Positions 16,647 through 25,316 of a DNA stretch of 64,000 nucleotides are shown here, piece by piece (the first letter of the stretch is position 1; each line of letters begins with the position of its first letter). Under the pieces are notes generated by a model. That model worked only from the letters and a program-made list of their open reading frames with translations. It made no database searches and had not been told where the DNA came from. Source of the DNA: Microtetraspora niveoalba (lineage in GTDB: Bacteria > Actinomycetota > Actinomycetes > Streptosporangiales > Streptosporangiaceae); the NCBI RefSeq assembly GCF_001570405.1, contig NZ_BBYM01000008.1, forward strand, positions 1-64,000, read 5' to 3'. The translations under genes and the position numbers were made by a program.

Positions 16647-18266
16647 GTGACGGCTCTCTTCGATCAGCTACGGACAGCCCCCCGTGCCGTTCTCAGCCGC
16701 CTTCCCAAAGGCGACGACGACGAGACCCGCAGGCCGCTCCCTGTGTCGGGCATGCTCGCCGGCGCGGGCACGCTCGGCGTCGGCCTCGCGGTGCTGACCA
16801 CTCTCACCCTGATCGGCTGGGCCGCCGCCCCACGCGGTGCGTTCGGGCAGGGGCTGCCGGGGGTCTTCCGCGCCGCCTGCCAGCTCTGGCTGGCCGCCCA
16901 CCACGCCGGGTTCGCCATGCCCGGCGGCCGGGTAGGCCTGCTGCCGCTCGGCCTGACCATCCTGCCGGGCGTCCTGCTGTACCGGGCCGGGCTGTGGATG
17001 GCCCGCGACGCCGACCTGCGGCTCCGGCTGCCCGCCCGCCTGCCCAAGGGGACGCCCCGCGACGTCGAGAACGCCCGGCGACGGGCCCAGCTCATGCTCG
17101 TCGCCCAGGCCGGCATCTCGCTGGCCGCGCCGTACGCGCTGCTCGCCGGGATGATCTCCCTCGTCGCGCAGAACGAGGTCACCCAGCCGTTCCTCGGCGA
17201 GGCGCTGGCCAGCCACCTCGTGCTGGCGTTCCTGGCCGGATCCCTGGCCACCGCCCGCACGATCGGCCCGTGGAAGTCGATGCTCCGGCTGCTCCCGGAC
17301 CGCACCCGCTCCGTCGTCGCCGGTACGGCCGTCGCCCTGTCGATCATGCTGACGGCCGGGCTGCTGCTGGTCCTCGTGGCGGTCGCGGTGAAGTTCCCCG
17401 AGATCCAGCGGCTGTCGGAGATGCTCAACCCCGGGTTCGTCGGCGGGCTCCTGCTGCTGCTCGTCGAGGCCCTCTATCTGGTCAACGCCGCGATCTGGGG
17501 CATGGCGTACATCGCGGGGCCGGGGTTCGCCATCGGCACCGGCACCCTGGTCGCGCCCACGGGGGTGAAGCTGAGCGCCGTCCCCACCGTTCCGCTGCTC
17601 GGGGCGTTGCCGGAGTCCGGCGTCCCCCCCACCTGGGTCATGGGGGTGATCGCGCTGCCGTTCCTGGCCGGAGCGGTCGCCGGGGTCGTCGTGGCCCGCG
17701 TCGCCCCCACCCCGACGATCGAGGCGGCCCCGCTGTGGGGGTTCGGCTGCGGCCTGACCTCCGGGGCGGCGGCGGGCCTGCTCGCGGCGCTCTCGGGCGG
17801 CCCGCTCGGCGGAGCCCGCCTGTCCGCCGTGGGCCCCTCGCCCTGGGAGGTGGCGCTGTCGGTCGCGCTGGAGGTCGGCGTGGCCGCCGGCATCTCCGCC
17901 GGCATCACGAACTGGCTGCTGATCTCACGCCGTCCGGCGGCCCCGGACCCGGTGCGCAAGGCCGGCGCGGTGATCGCCAAGGCGGCCGGGCGGGTCCGCC
18001 GCGGGGAGAAGGACCAGGCCACACGAGCGCTTCCCGGCCACTGGCTGGACGCCACCGAGGCCGACACCCAGCCCATCCCCGTGATCAAGGATGACTGGAC
18101 CGACGACCACGCCGCCGCCGCGGCCGAGACGTTCGCCAAGATCCGGGCGGCCCGGTCCGAGCCGGTACGGCCGCCGCGCAACGACATCGTGGACGAGTCC
18201 GACGACCGCGGCGGCCACGTCATCTACGTCGACCCCTACGCCTGGGAACGCGACTCCGACCGCTAG
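16647..18266 (+). CDS. DUF6350 (PerM-like) integral membrane protein
   Basis: A 539-residue protein with about ten hydrophobic segments up to residue 430, then a charged cytoplasmic tail rich in Arg, Asp and Glu that ends HVIYVDPYAWERDSDR. It resembles the DUF6350 family that includes mycobacterial PerM (Rv0955), linked to cell division under stress. In actinobacteria this gene commonly lies between sucD and purN, which fits here. The start is read as GTG 16647 (MTALFDQLRTAP) with a GACCAT -10-like element eight bases upstream and no ribosome binding site, so the mRNA may be leaderless. The TAG stop lies in the CTAG that borders a MITE-like element. Confidence 0.8.
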   Translation: MTALFDQLRTAPRAVLSRLPKGDDDETRRPLPVSGMLAGAGTLGVGLAVLTTLTLIGWAAAPRGAFGQGLPGVFRAACQLWLAAHHAGFAMPGGRVGLLPLGLTILPGVLLYRAGLWMARDADLRLRLPARLPKGTPRDVENARRRAQLMLVAQAGISLAAPYALLAGMISLVAQNEVTQPFLGEALASHLVLAFLAGSLATARTIGPWKSMLRLLPDRTRSVVAGTAVALSIMLTAGLLLVLVAVAVKFPEIQRLSEMLNPGFVGGLLLLLVEALYLVNAAIWGMAYIAGPGFAIGTGTLVAPTGVKLSAVPTVPLLGALPESGVPPTWVMGVIALPFLAGAVAGVVVARVAPTPTIEAAPLWGFGCGLTSGAAAGLLAALSGGPLGGARLSAVGPSPWEVALSVALEVGVAAGISAGITNWLLISRRPAAPDPVRKAGAVIAKAAGRVRRGEKDQATRALPGHWLDATEADTQPIPVIKDDWTDDHAAAAAETFAKIRAARSEPVRPPRNDIVDESDDRGGHVIYVDPYAWERDSDR

Positions 18267-18429
18267 GTCGTGTTTCGCGGATCTTCTTGGCCTACTGCGG
18301 TCGCCCAGATGGCCCCTCGCGGCGTTGTCGTCGTCGGCCGTAGGCTCCGCTACGGCCTCCTCCTCCGCCTTGCGAGGCATCCATCTGGCCGATCCTCGCT
18401 ACGGCAAAGATCCACGAAACACTCCCTAG
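18263..18429. mobile_element. MITE-like long hairpin flanked by CTAG
   Basis: A 153-bp near-symmetrical inverted repeat. The terminal 16-bp arms (18270-18285 GTGTTTCGCGGATCTT; 18407-18422 its complement with one mismatch) surround internal CCAGATGG/CCATCTGG blocks and a central GGCCGTAG-GCTCCG-CTACGGCC hairpin (18336-18357). Both sides end in CTAG three bases outside the arms (18263-18266 and 18426-18429), like a 4-bp target duplication. No transposase is encoded. It sits exactly between two convergent genes and supplies their stop codons, so it may also terminate transcription. Confidence 0.6.
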
Positions 18430-19877
18430 ACCTCGCGCTGCCTGGTGCGGAGGGTGAGGGCGGCGACGAGGACGCCGAGGAGGACGAGGGCGGCGTTGAC
18501 CACTATGGCCACGGTGACGCCGTGCAGGATCGCACCCGCGGTCGCGGCGCCGGCGGTGGCGGCGGTGACGACGGCGGACATGATCGGGGTGCCCATCGTG
18601 ATGCCGACCTGCTGGGACATGGTGGCCAGCCCGGTGGCGAGGCCCTGCTCGTGGTCGGGAAGTCCGCTGGTGGCGGTGACCATGAAGCCGACGATGACGA
18701 GCATGTTCCCGACGCCGCCGAAGAACGTGGCGGGCAGCAGCAGTGCCATCGACGCGGCCGTGCTCGTGCCGAGGAGGAGCAGGGCGGCGGTGAAGACGGC
18801 CTGGATCAGGCCGCCCGCCACCAGCGCGGTCAGCGTCGAGGTCCTCGCGATCACCTTCGGCGCCAGCAGGCCGCCGGCGACGGTGCCCAGGCCCAGGACG
18901 CCGAAGGAGATCCCGGCCGCCAGCGGTGAGAAGCCGAGCGTCTTCTGCAGATACAGGGTGAGCAGGTAGACCAGGGACGTCTCGGTGACGAAGGCGAGCA
19001 GTCCCAGCACGTTCCCCCAGGCCACGTTCCGGCGGCGCAGTACGCGCAGCGGGACCAGCGGCTGGGCGACCTTCCGCTCCACGGCGGAGAAGACGGCCAG
19101 CAGGACGACGCCGGTGAGCAGCCCGGCCAGGGCGTGCGGGTCGGTCCAGCCGTACTCGCCGGCCTGCGTGAGCCCGTAGACGAGGCCGAGCAGTCCGAGG
19201 GTGACCGAGAGGGCGCCGGGAAGGTCCAGCTTGGGGCGGTCCCCGGGGCGCGACTCGTTGATCACCGCGGGGGCGATCAGCAGGACGGCCAGCGCGACGG
19301 GGACGTTGATGAAGAAGGCCCACCGCCAGGACAGCAGGTCGGTCAGGACGCCGCCGAGGATCGCGCCGGTGGTGAATCCGGCGGACATCAGCGCGCCGTT
19401 GAGCCCGAGCGCCTTCTGCCGCAGCGGCCCTTCGGGGAAGGAGGTGGTGAGCAGGGACAGGCCGGCCGGGGTGACCGCCGCGGTGGCCAGGCCCTGTGCC
19501 ACACGCGCGGCGAGCAGCACGCCCGGGCCGGTGGCCAGACCGCCCGCCAGCGACGCCAGGCCGAGCACGGCCAGGCCCAGCAGGAAGATCCGCTTGCGGC
19601 CGACCAGGTCCCCGATGCGGCCGAAGAAGAGCGTGAAGCCCGCCGCGCAGAGCGCGAAGGCGGTGGAGACCCACTGGAGGTCGGCGAGGGAGAAGCCGAG
19701 ACCGTCGCCGATCGCGGGCAGCCCCACGTTCAGGATCGAGAAGTCGACGGCCAGCATGAACTGTGCGACGAGAAGGACCGCGAGCACCAGCCGCAGGCGA
19801 CCGGTCAGCCGCTGCGGGGCACCGGTGGGAGCGACCGCGCGAATCGTGCCGGACGCACCTGATCCAGGTCTGGACAT
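18426..19877 (-). CDS. MFS drug exporter (DHA2, 14-TM type)
   Basis: A 483-residue major facilitator with about 14 membrane segments. Early LAVDFSILNVGLPAIG is the DHA2/QacA-type motif, GRIGDLVGRKR is motif A, and RVAQGLATAAVTPAGLSLL follows. It should export drugs or toxic metabolites by proton antiport. I choose ATG 19877 (MSRPGSGASGT) with AAAGGA upstream; a longer frame reaches 19955. A TetR regulator is divergent, with an operator-like palindrome between them. The stop codon lies in the right CTAG of the MITE-like element. Confidence 0.85.
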   Translation of the reverse strand: MSRPGSGASGTIRAVAPTGAPQRLTGRLRLVLAVLLVAQFMLAVDFSILNVGLPAIGDGLGFSLADLQWVSTAFALCAAGFTLFFGRIGDLVGRKRIFLLGLAVLGLASLAGGLATGPGVLLAARVAQGLATAAVTPAGLSLLTTSFPEGPLRQKALGLNGALMSAGFTTGAILGGVLTDLLSWRWAFFINVPVALAVLLIAPAVINESRPGDRPKLDLPGALSVTLGLLGLVYGLTQAGEYGWTDPHALAGLLTGVVLLAVFSAVERKVAQPLVPLRVLRRRNVAWGNVLGLLAFVTETSLVYLLTLYLQKTLGFSPLAAGISFGVLGLGTVAGGLLAPKVIARTSTLTALVAGGLIQAVFTAALLLLGTSTAASMALLLPATFFGGVGNMLVIVGFMVTATSGLPDHEQGLATGLATMSQQVGITMGTPIMSAVVTAATAGAATAGAILHGVTVAIVVNAALVLLGVLVAALTLRTRQREV

Positions 19878-20014
19878 GACCGAGTTTCCTTTCGGGCCCA
19901 CCCTCCTTCGAGGCGGATTCCAGGAGGGCGCGAAGTTCGGGCAGCGCCCGTTCACGCCTAACGGGTCCGCCGTTCCATTACGCCCGGCACTGTAGCATCG
20001 GAGATGGGATTAAA

Positions 20015-20028
20015 GGAACTGTGGTTCC
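20015..20028. promoter_or_regulatory. TetR-type operator candidate
   Basis: GGAAC-TGTG-GTTCC is a perfect 5-bp dyad between the divergent MFS and TetR genes; another GGAAC occurs at 20043-20047. It is the best candidate for TetR autoregulation and exporter control. Confidence 0.45.
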
Positions 20029-20063
20029 GATACGCTGTCTTCGGAACCGAGAGGGAGAACACC

Positions 20064-20678
20064 GTGTCAGAGACCCCTGCCCCCGGCACCGTCCGTCCCG
20101 GCGGGCGCACCGCCCGCGTCCGCGAGGCGGTCCTCCAGACGGCCGGAGACGTGCTCGCCGAGGAAGGCTTCGACTCCCTCGACCTGGCGGAGGTCGCTCG
20201 CCGCGCCGGTGTCGGGAAGACCACCGTCTACCGCCGTTGGGGCACCCCCGGCGCGGTCGCGGCCGATCTCCTGGAGGACATGGCGGTCCGGTCACTCCCG
20301 CGGGCCGACACGGGATCGATCGACGAGGACCTGCGCGCCAACGCCCGGCTGGTCGTCAGAACCCTCACGGATCCCCGCCAGGGGCGTCTGTTCACCGCGC
20401 TCATCGCCGCGTCCCTCTGCGACGACCAGGCGGCCCGAGCCCTCCGCCACTTCTACGCCGTACGCATCGACGAGTGGGCGGGATGCGTGACGGACGCGGT
20501 CCGGCGGGGCGAGCTCCCTGACGCCACCGACCCCCGCCGGGTCATCGCCGCCGTGTCCGCGCCCCTCTACTACGCACTCCTCAACTCGGGTGAACGGCTT
20601 GACGCCGAGGCCGCCGACCGTGCGGCCGCGGCGGCCGTGGCCGCGGCGCGCGCCGGTGTGTTCGTATACGCGCCGTGA
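20064..20678 (+). CDS. TetR/AcrR-family regulator of the divergent exporter
   Basis: A 204-residue regulator. The N-terminal helix-turn-helix includes LAEVARRAGVGKTTVYRRW (about 45-63); the C-terminal half is the all-helical ligand domain, ending in an alanine-rich helix. The start is GTG 20064 after GAGAGGGAG; an upstream ATG at 20004 would add 20 residues. It is divergent from the MFS exporter, the usual arrangement for a repressor that releases the promoter when a substrate binds. The ligand is not predictable. Confidence 0.88.
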   Translation: MSETPAPGTVRPGGRTARVREAVLQTAGDVLAEEGFDSLDLAEVARRAGVGKTTVYRRWGTPGAVAADLLEDMAVRSLPRADTGSIDEDLRANARLVVRTLTDPRQGRLFTALIAASLCDDQAARALRHFYAVRIDEWAGCVTDAVRRGELPDATDPRRVIAAVSAPLYYALLNSGERLDAEAADRAAAAAVAAARAGVFVYAP

Positions 20679-20711
20679 CCACCGCTCCGCGGGAGTCCTC
20701 GACGCGGCCGG

Positions 20712-21125
20712 CTAGTTGGGGAAGGGGAGGTCGGCGGGCCAGGGGACGCCGAGCCGCCGCTCCACGGCGCCCTTGAGCTCGTTCATGCAGTCGTGCTCGG
20801 CGGTGACGGTCCCCGCTCCCTTGCCGCACTCCACGTACGCGTTCAGCTCCGCGGAGAAGAGGAGCTGGGTGGCCATCAGGAGGCCGCCGAACATGAACGC
20901 GACCGCCGAGACCACGAGCGCCGCGACCGCCATGCCGACCGGGGCGCGGTCCCGGCTCAACGCCCGGGTGTCGCGGAACGCGACCACGAGACCGAAGACC
21001 GCCAGCGCGAGCCCGGCGGCGGGCAGCATGAATGTGCAGATCAGCGCCGCGAGGGCGAGCAACAACGCCCGGCGGCCCCTCAGCTCGGAGGCCGGCGTCT
21101 GCAGTGGTGCCGTCACGATCTCCAC
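20712..21125 (-). CDS. DUF4190-like small membrane protein
   Basis: A 137-residue protein with two hydrophobic segments (about 20-50 and 62-90) separated by a short polar loop, followed by a C-terminal tail with two cysteines (VECGKG and EHDCMNEL) that probably faces outside. The double-helix layout resembles DUF4190 proteins, but the match is general. The start is read at GTG 21125, with a second GTG at 21116. It is convergent with the TetR gene and divergent from purN. Its function is unknown. Confidence 0.6.
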   Translation of the reverse strand: MEIVTAPLQTPASELRGRRALLLALAALICTFMLPAAGLALAVFGLVVAFRDTRALSRDRAPVGMAVAALVVSAVAFMFGGLLMATQLLFSAELNAYVECGKGAGTVTAEHDCMNELKGAVERRLGVPWPADLPFPN

Positions 21126-21274
21126 CTTTGCTTTCCGCGCTATCCCTTGCCGCGGCGTCCCGGCTTTCCGCCGGGTCGCCTTCGAGTCCGGTGGCCGGAG
21201 CCCGATAACCTTTCTACCGGCGAGGGCCCGCTGCCTGCGCCCTCCTCACCAGCCTTCCCGAAGGAGTCAGCCCG

Positions 21275-21907
21275 GTGCCATCCGGACCTCACCATCCAGC
21301 AGAGGCCGCCCGGCTCGTGGTTCTCGTCTCCGGTTCCGGGACCAACCTACAAGCCCTTCTCGACGCCGCGGCGGCCCCGTCTTTCGGCGCCGCGATCGTC
21401 GCCGTGGGAGCGGACCGCGACGGCATCGAGGGGCTGGCCCGGGCCGAGCGCGCCGGGGTGCCCACGTTCGTCGAGCGAGTGGGCGACCACGCCGACCGCG
21501 ACGCGTGGGACGAGGCGCTCGCCGGGAGGATCGCCGCGTACAAGCCGGACCTCGTGGTGTCCGCCGGTTTCATGAAGATCCTCGGCCGCCGCGTCCTCGG
21601 TTCCTTCCCGGTGGTCAACACGCATCCGGCGCTGCTGCCCGCCTTCCCGGGCGCCCACGCCGTACGGGACGCCCTGGCGTACGGCGTGCGCGTCACCGGC
21701 TGCACGGTGCACCTGGTCGACGCCGGGGTGGACACCGGCCCGGTGATCGCGCAGGAGGCGGTCGCGGTACGCGAGGACGACGACGAGGACGCGCTGCACG
21801 AGCGCATCAAGACCGTCGAGCGCGGTCTGCTCGTCGAGGTCGTCGGACGCATGGCCCGCGAGGGTTGGACGCTTTCCGGCCGGCGGGTACGGCTCGGGCG
21901 TGCCTGA
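21275..21907 (+). CDS. purN: Phosphoribosylglycinamide formyltransferase
   Basis: A 210-residue enzyme of de novo purine synthesis that transfers formyl from 10-formyl-THF to GAR. The N-terminal LVVLVSGSGTNLQALL is the phosphate-binding loop; the catalytic Asn-His-Asp set is visible as NTHPALLPAFPGAHA and HLVDAGVDTGPVI. The start is GTG 21275 after AAGGAG. It is 67 bp upstream of purH in the same direction, so an operon with the last purine steps is likely. Confidence 0.96.
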   Translation: MPSGPHHPAEAARLVVLVSGSGTNLQALLDAAAAPSFGAAIVAVGADRDGIEGLARAERAGVPTFVERVGDHADRDAWDEALAGRIAAYKPDLVVSAGFMKILGRRVLGSFPVVNTHPALLPAFPGAHAVRDALAYGVRVTGCTVHLVDAGVDTGPVIAQEAVAVREDDDEDALHERIKTVERGLLVEVVGRMAREGWTLSGRRVRLGRA

Positions 21908-21908
21908 C

Positions 21909-21948
21909 CCCGGTTTCCGGGCATGACGACCCAGCGGATGAGCTGGGC
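21909..21948 (+). promoter_or_regulatory. Small hairpins between purN and purH
   Basis: CCCGG-TTT-CCGGG (21909-21921) and CCCAGC-GGATGA-GCTGGG (21931-21948) lie in the 67-bp gap. They could tune purH expression relative to purN or stabilise the mRNA; no known riboswitch fold is recognised. Confidence 0.3.
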
Positions 21949-21974
21949 GAAAACCGAAAAGAGAGGATCACGAA

Positions 21975-23516
21975 GTGACCCGCATCGCCATCCGGCGCGC
22001 GCTGATCGCGGTATACGACAAGACCGGGCTCGAAGATCTGGCCCGGGGTCTTGAGGCGGCGGGCGTCGAGATCGTCTCAACGGGCGGCACCGCCGCCGCC
22101 ATCGCCTCGTACGGCGTGCCCGTGACGAAGGTCGAGTCGCTGACGGGCTTCCCCGAGTGCCTGGACGGCCGGGTGAAGACGCTGCACCCGAGGGTCCACG
22201 CGGGGCTGCTCGCCGACGGCGCGAACCCCTCGCACGTCAAGCAGCTCGACGAGCTGGAGATCGAGCCGTTCCAGCTCGCGGTGGTCAACCTCTATCCGTT
22301 CGCCGAGACGGTCGCCTCCGGCGCGTCCGACGCCGAGTGCGTCGAGCAGATCGACATCGGCGGCCCCGCCATGATCCGCGCCGCCGCCAAGAACCACGGC
22401 ACCGTCGCGGTCGTCGTCGACCCCCGCTCGTACGACAGCGTGCTGGCGGCGGTGGCCGAGGGCGGCTTCACCGTCACCGAGCGGCGGCGGCTCGCCGCCG
22501 CGGCGTACGCGCACACCGCCGCCTACGACGTGGCCGTCGCCTCCTGGTTCGCCGACGTGTACGCGCCGGAGGGTGACTGGCCGTCCTTCATGGGCGCGGC
22601 GTGGAAGCTGCGGACCCCGCTGCGCTACGGCGAGAACCCGCACCAGGGCGCCGCGCTCTACGCGGGCCGGGAGGCCGGCCTGGCGAACGCCGAGCAGCTC
22701 CACGGCAAGGAGATGTCCTACAACAACTACGTGGACGCGGACGCGGCGTGGCGCGCCGCGTGGGACTTCGACCAGCCGTGCGTGGCGATCATCAAGCACG
22801 CCAACCCCTGCGGCGTGGCGGTCGGCGCGGACGTGGCCGAGGCCCACCGCAAGGCCCACGCGTGCGACCCCGTCTCCGCGTACGGCGGCGTGATCGCGGT
22901 GAACCGCGAGGTCACCCGGGAGCTGGCCGAGCAGGTCGCGCCGATCTTCACCGAGGTCCTGGTCGCGCCCTCGTTCGCTCCCGAGGCCCTCGACGTCCTC
23001 AAGGGGAAGAAGAACCTGCGGCTGCTCGTCTGCCCGACCGGCCCCTCGAACGCGGCGGAGTTCCGCCGGATCGACGGCGGCCTGCTCGTGCAGACCGCGG
23101 ACCGGGTGGACGCCGCCGGCGACGACCCGGCGACGTGGCAGCTCAAGGCGGGCGCGGCCGTTCCGGACGAGGTGCTGGCCGACCTCGCCTTCGCCTGGAG
23201 GGCGTGCCGCTCGGTGAAGTCGAACGCGATCCTGCTCGCCGCGGACGGCGCCACGGTCGGCGTCGGCATGGGCCAGGTCAACCGGGTCGACTCGGCCCGC
23301 CTCGCGGTGTCGCGGGCGGGCGAGCGCGCCGCGGGCTCGGTCGGGGCCTCCGACGCGTTCTTCCCGTTCGCCGACGGCCTCCAGGTGCTCGCGGAGGCGG
23401 GGGTGAAGGCGATCGTCGAGCCGGGCGGCTCGATCAGGGACGACGAGGTCATCGCCGCCGCCGAGGCGGCCGGGATCAGCCTCTACTTCACCGGCACCCG
23501 CCACTTCTTCCACTGA
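21975..23516 (+). CDS. purH: Bifunctional AICAR formyltransferase/IMP cyclohydrolase
   Basis: A 513-residue enzyme for the last two steps to IMP. The N-terminal IMP cyclohydrolase domain (about 1-195) starts [13 protein letters not shown] and contains [13 protein letters not shown]; the C-terminal transformylase carries [11 protein letters not shown] and the lysine/histidine pair, and ends FTGTRHFFH, the usual terminus. The start is GTG 21975 with GAGAGGA upstream. It uses 10-formyl-THF; the next gene, folD, helps supply that cofactor. Confidence 0.97.
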   Translation: MTRIAIRRALIAVYDKTGLEDLARGLEAAGVEIVSTGGTAAAIASYGVPVTKVESLTGFPECLDGRVKTLHPRVHAGLLADGANPSHVKQLDELEIEPFQLAVVNLYPFAETVASGASDAECVEQIDIGGPAMIRAAAKNHGTVAVVVDPRSYDSVLAAVAEGGFTVTERRRLAAAAYAHTAAYDVAVASWFADVYAPEGDWPSFMGAAWKLRTPLRYGENPHQGAALYAGREAGLANAEQLHGKEMSYNNYVDADAAWRAAWDFDQPCVAIIKHANPCGVAVGADVAEAHRKAHACDPVSAYGGVIAVNREVTRELAEQVAPIFTEVLVAPSFAPEALDVLKGKKNLRLLVCPTGPSNAAEFRRIDGGLLVQTADRVDAAGDDPATWQLKAGAAVPDEVLADLAFAWRACRSVKSNAILLAADGATVGVGMGQVNRVDSARLAVSRAGERAAGSVGASDAFFPFADGLQVLAEAGVKAIVEPGGSIRDDEVIAAAEAAGISLYFTGTRHFFH

Positions 23517-23545
23517 CCGGCACCGCCAACACCGTTAGGAGAGCA

Positions 23546-24397
23546 ATGAGCGCGCGGATTCTGGACGGCAAGGCGACCGCCGCCAAGATCAAGTCCGATC
23601 TCGCCGAGCGGGTGTCGGCGCTGGCCGCCAAGGGGATCAGGCCGGGGCTCGGCACGATCCTCGTCGGTGACGACCCCGGCAGCCAGATCTACGTCGGGGG
23701 CAAGCACCGGGACTGCGCCGAGGTCGGCATCGCGTCCATCCGGGTGGACCTGCCGGACACGGCGACGCAGGCGGACGTCGAGGCGGCGATCGACGAGCTC
23801 AACGGCTCCGCGGAGTGCACGGGGTACATCGTGCAGCTCCCCCTGCCGCGCCACCTCGACACGATGGCGCTGCTGGAGCGGATGGACCCGGCCAAGGACG
23901 CGGACGGCCTGCACCCGGTCAACCTCGGCCGTCTCGTCCACATGGTCGACGCCCCGCTGCCGTGCACGCCGCGTGGCATCGTCCACCTGCTGCACGAGTA
24001 CGGCGTGCCGCTCAAGGGCGCGGAGGTCGTCGTGGTCGGGCGCGGCATCACGGTCGGCCGCTCGCTCGGCCTGCTGCTGACCCGCCGGTCGGAGAACGCG
24101 ACGGTGACCACCTGCCACACCGGCACGCAGGACCTGGCCTGGCACACCCGCAAGGCGGACGTGATCGTCGCGGCGGCCGGCGTGCCCAACCTGATCACGG
24201 CGGAGATGGTCAAGCCCGGCGCGGCCGTGCTCGACGTGGGTGTCTCCCGGGTGGACGGCAAGATCGCGGGAGACGTCGCGCTCGACGTGCGCGACGTGGC
24301 CGGGTTCGTCGCGCCCAACCCGGGCGGGGTCGGCCCGATGACCCGCGCGATGCTGCTCACCAACGTGGTCGAGGCGGCCGAGCGCGCGGCCGGCTGA
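23546..24397 (+). CDS. folD: Methylenetetrahydrofolate dehydrogenase/cyclohydrolase
   Basis: A 283-residue bifunctional enzyme that interconverts methylene- and formyl-THF using NADP. Features include the [14 protein letters not shown] region (the usual YVRNK site here reads YVGGKH, retaining Tyr and Lys), [10 protein letters not shown], the P-C-TP-G segment PCTPRGI, the NADP loop [11 protein letters not shown] and the C-terminal [13 protein letters not shown]. The start at ATG 23546 follows TTAGGAGAG. It is 29 bp after purH, consistent with one-carbon supply to PurN and PurH. A GC-rich hairpin follows the stop. Confidence 0.95.
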   Translation: MSARILDGKATAAKIKSDLAERVSALAAKGIRPGLGTILVGDDPGSQIYVGGKHRDCAEVGIASIRVDLPDTATQADVEAAIDELNGSAECTGYIVQLPLPRHLDTMALLERMDPAKDADGLHPVNLGRLVHMVDAPLPCTPRGIVHLLHEYGVPLKGAEVVVVGRGITVGRSLGLLLTRRSENATVTTCHTGTQDLAWHTRKADVIVAAAGVPNLITAEMVKPGAAVLDVGVSRVDGKIAGDVALDVRDVAGFVAPNPGGVGPMTRAMLLTNVVEAAERAAG

Positions 24398-24400
24398 GCC

Positions 24401-24418
24401 GGGGGCGGACCCGCCCCC
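24401..24418. terminator. Hairpin between convergent folD and FHA gene
   Basis: GGGGGCG and CGCCCCC form a 7-bp stem around GACC. It begins three bases after the folD stop and can act on both strands. Confidence 0.45.
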
Positions 24419-24481
24419 CGAGAGGGTGGAGCCGCCGCCACGCGGGCCCGCGCCGTTCGCCGGATCGGGCCCGTACGGCGG

Positions 24482-25135
24482 TCAGCTCGCGCGGCGGCTC
24501 GACGTCGGCGGGGTGTGGTGGTGGCGCGCCGGGTCGGTGGCCCGCTGCGTCGGGACCACCGGGCTCGGCTGCACCAGGCCGAGCGCCACGACCTCGTTGG
24601 CCAGGCGGGTGCGCCGGTTGGTTCCCTCCGGGATGCGGAACTTCTGGTAGAGCCGCAGCAGGTGCTGCTTGACCGCGGCCTCCGTCACCACGAGGTCGTC
24701 GGCGATCTCCCGCGCCGTCGCCGGGGCGACGAACGCCTCGTCCGACAGCGCGGGCCGGCACAGCGAGGTCAGCACGTCGACCTCGCGGCGGGTCAGCTCG
24801 GGCGCGGCGGCTCGGCGCAGCTCGACCTCGGGGGCGAAGTCCTCGCGGGGGATGCCGCCCACCCGGGCCCTCGCGGCGCCGAAGGAGACCACGTCGCCGT
24901 CGTCGAGCACCCTCCTGGCGATCGGCCTGCCGTTCACCCGGGTGCCGTTGCGCGACAGACCCAGGTCGACGACGTACAGGTAGGGCCCGCGCCGGACGAA
25001 TTCGGCGTGCAGCCGAGACACGCTCGGATCCGTCAGCCGGATGTCGACGCCCCTGCCCCGACCGATCGTGGTGATCTCGGGGCGCAGGGCGATGACCTCG
25101 CCGCTGTCCTCGATCCGTATGAACGGCCCCTCCAC
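24482..25135 (-). CDS. FHA-domain protein with C-terminal helix-turn-helix
   Basis: A 217-residue protein. Residues about 20-95 are an FHA domain with GRG (about 25-27), SVSRLHAEF, DLGLSRNGTRVNG and DGDVVSFG, which binds phosphothreonine peptides. Residues about 110-185 form a LuxR/AfsR-like helix-turn-helix (LTRREVDVL, TAREIADDLVVTEAAVKQHLLRLY), and the end is a disordered His/Pro/Ser tail. The combination suggests a DNA-binding regulator that responds to a Ser/Thr kinase; a membrane kinase gene lies 3.3 kb away, but a link is only inferred. It is divergent from the citrate synthase gene. Confidence 0.8.
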   Translation of the reverse strand: MEGPFIRIEDSGEVIALRPEITTIGRGRGVDIRLTDPSVSRLHAEFVRRGPYLYVVDLGLSRNGTRVNGRPIARRVLDDGDVVSFGAARARVGGIPREDFAPEVELRRAAAPELTRREVDVLTSLCRPALSDEAFVAPATAREIADDLVVTEAAVKQHLLRLYQKFRIPEGTNRRTRLANEVVALGLVQPSPVVPTQRATDPARHHHTPPTSSRRAS

Positions 25136-25208
25136 GGCAGTTCCTCCCCAGGTAGCCCGCCGTTACTTTCGCTACAGATCCGGCTTACCCAGACGTGGGG
25201 ATCGGGAA

Positions 25209-25228
25209 TCTCCTTTGCCGCAAGGAGA
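25209..25228. promoter_or_regulatory. Dyad upstream of citrate synthase
   Basis: TCTCCTT-TGCCGC-AAGGAGA is a perfect 7-bp inverted repeat in the gap between the divergent FHA-HTH and citrate synthase genes, about 90 bp before the latter's ATG. It is an operator candidate for the FHA-HTH protein or another regulator. Confidence 0.4.
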
Positions 25229-25316
25229 ATCGGGCTTGAAATTGGTCTGGACCTCTGCGAGGTGCTTTGCCTGCTCACGGGTAGACTTCGAGCGAAGATA
25301 AGCGGAGGAAACACTC

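Noticed and set aside
21126-21274. Riboswitch upstream of purN
   Set aside because: The 149-bp leader shows no recognisable purine, ZTP or THF riboswitch core; a covariance search would settle it.
22077-23513. Minus-strand frame covering purH
   Set aside because: Exact shadow of purH, whose motifs are unmistakable on the plus strand.
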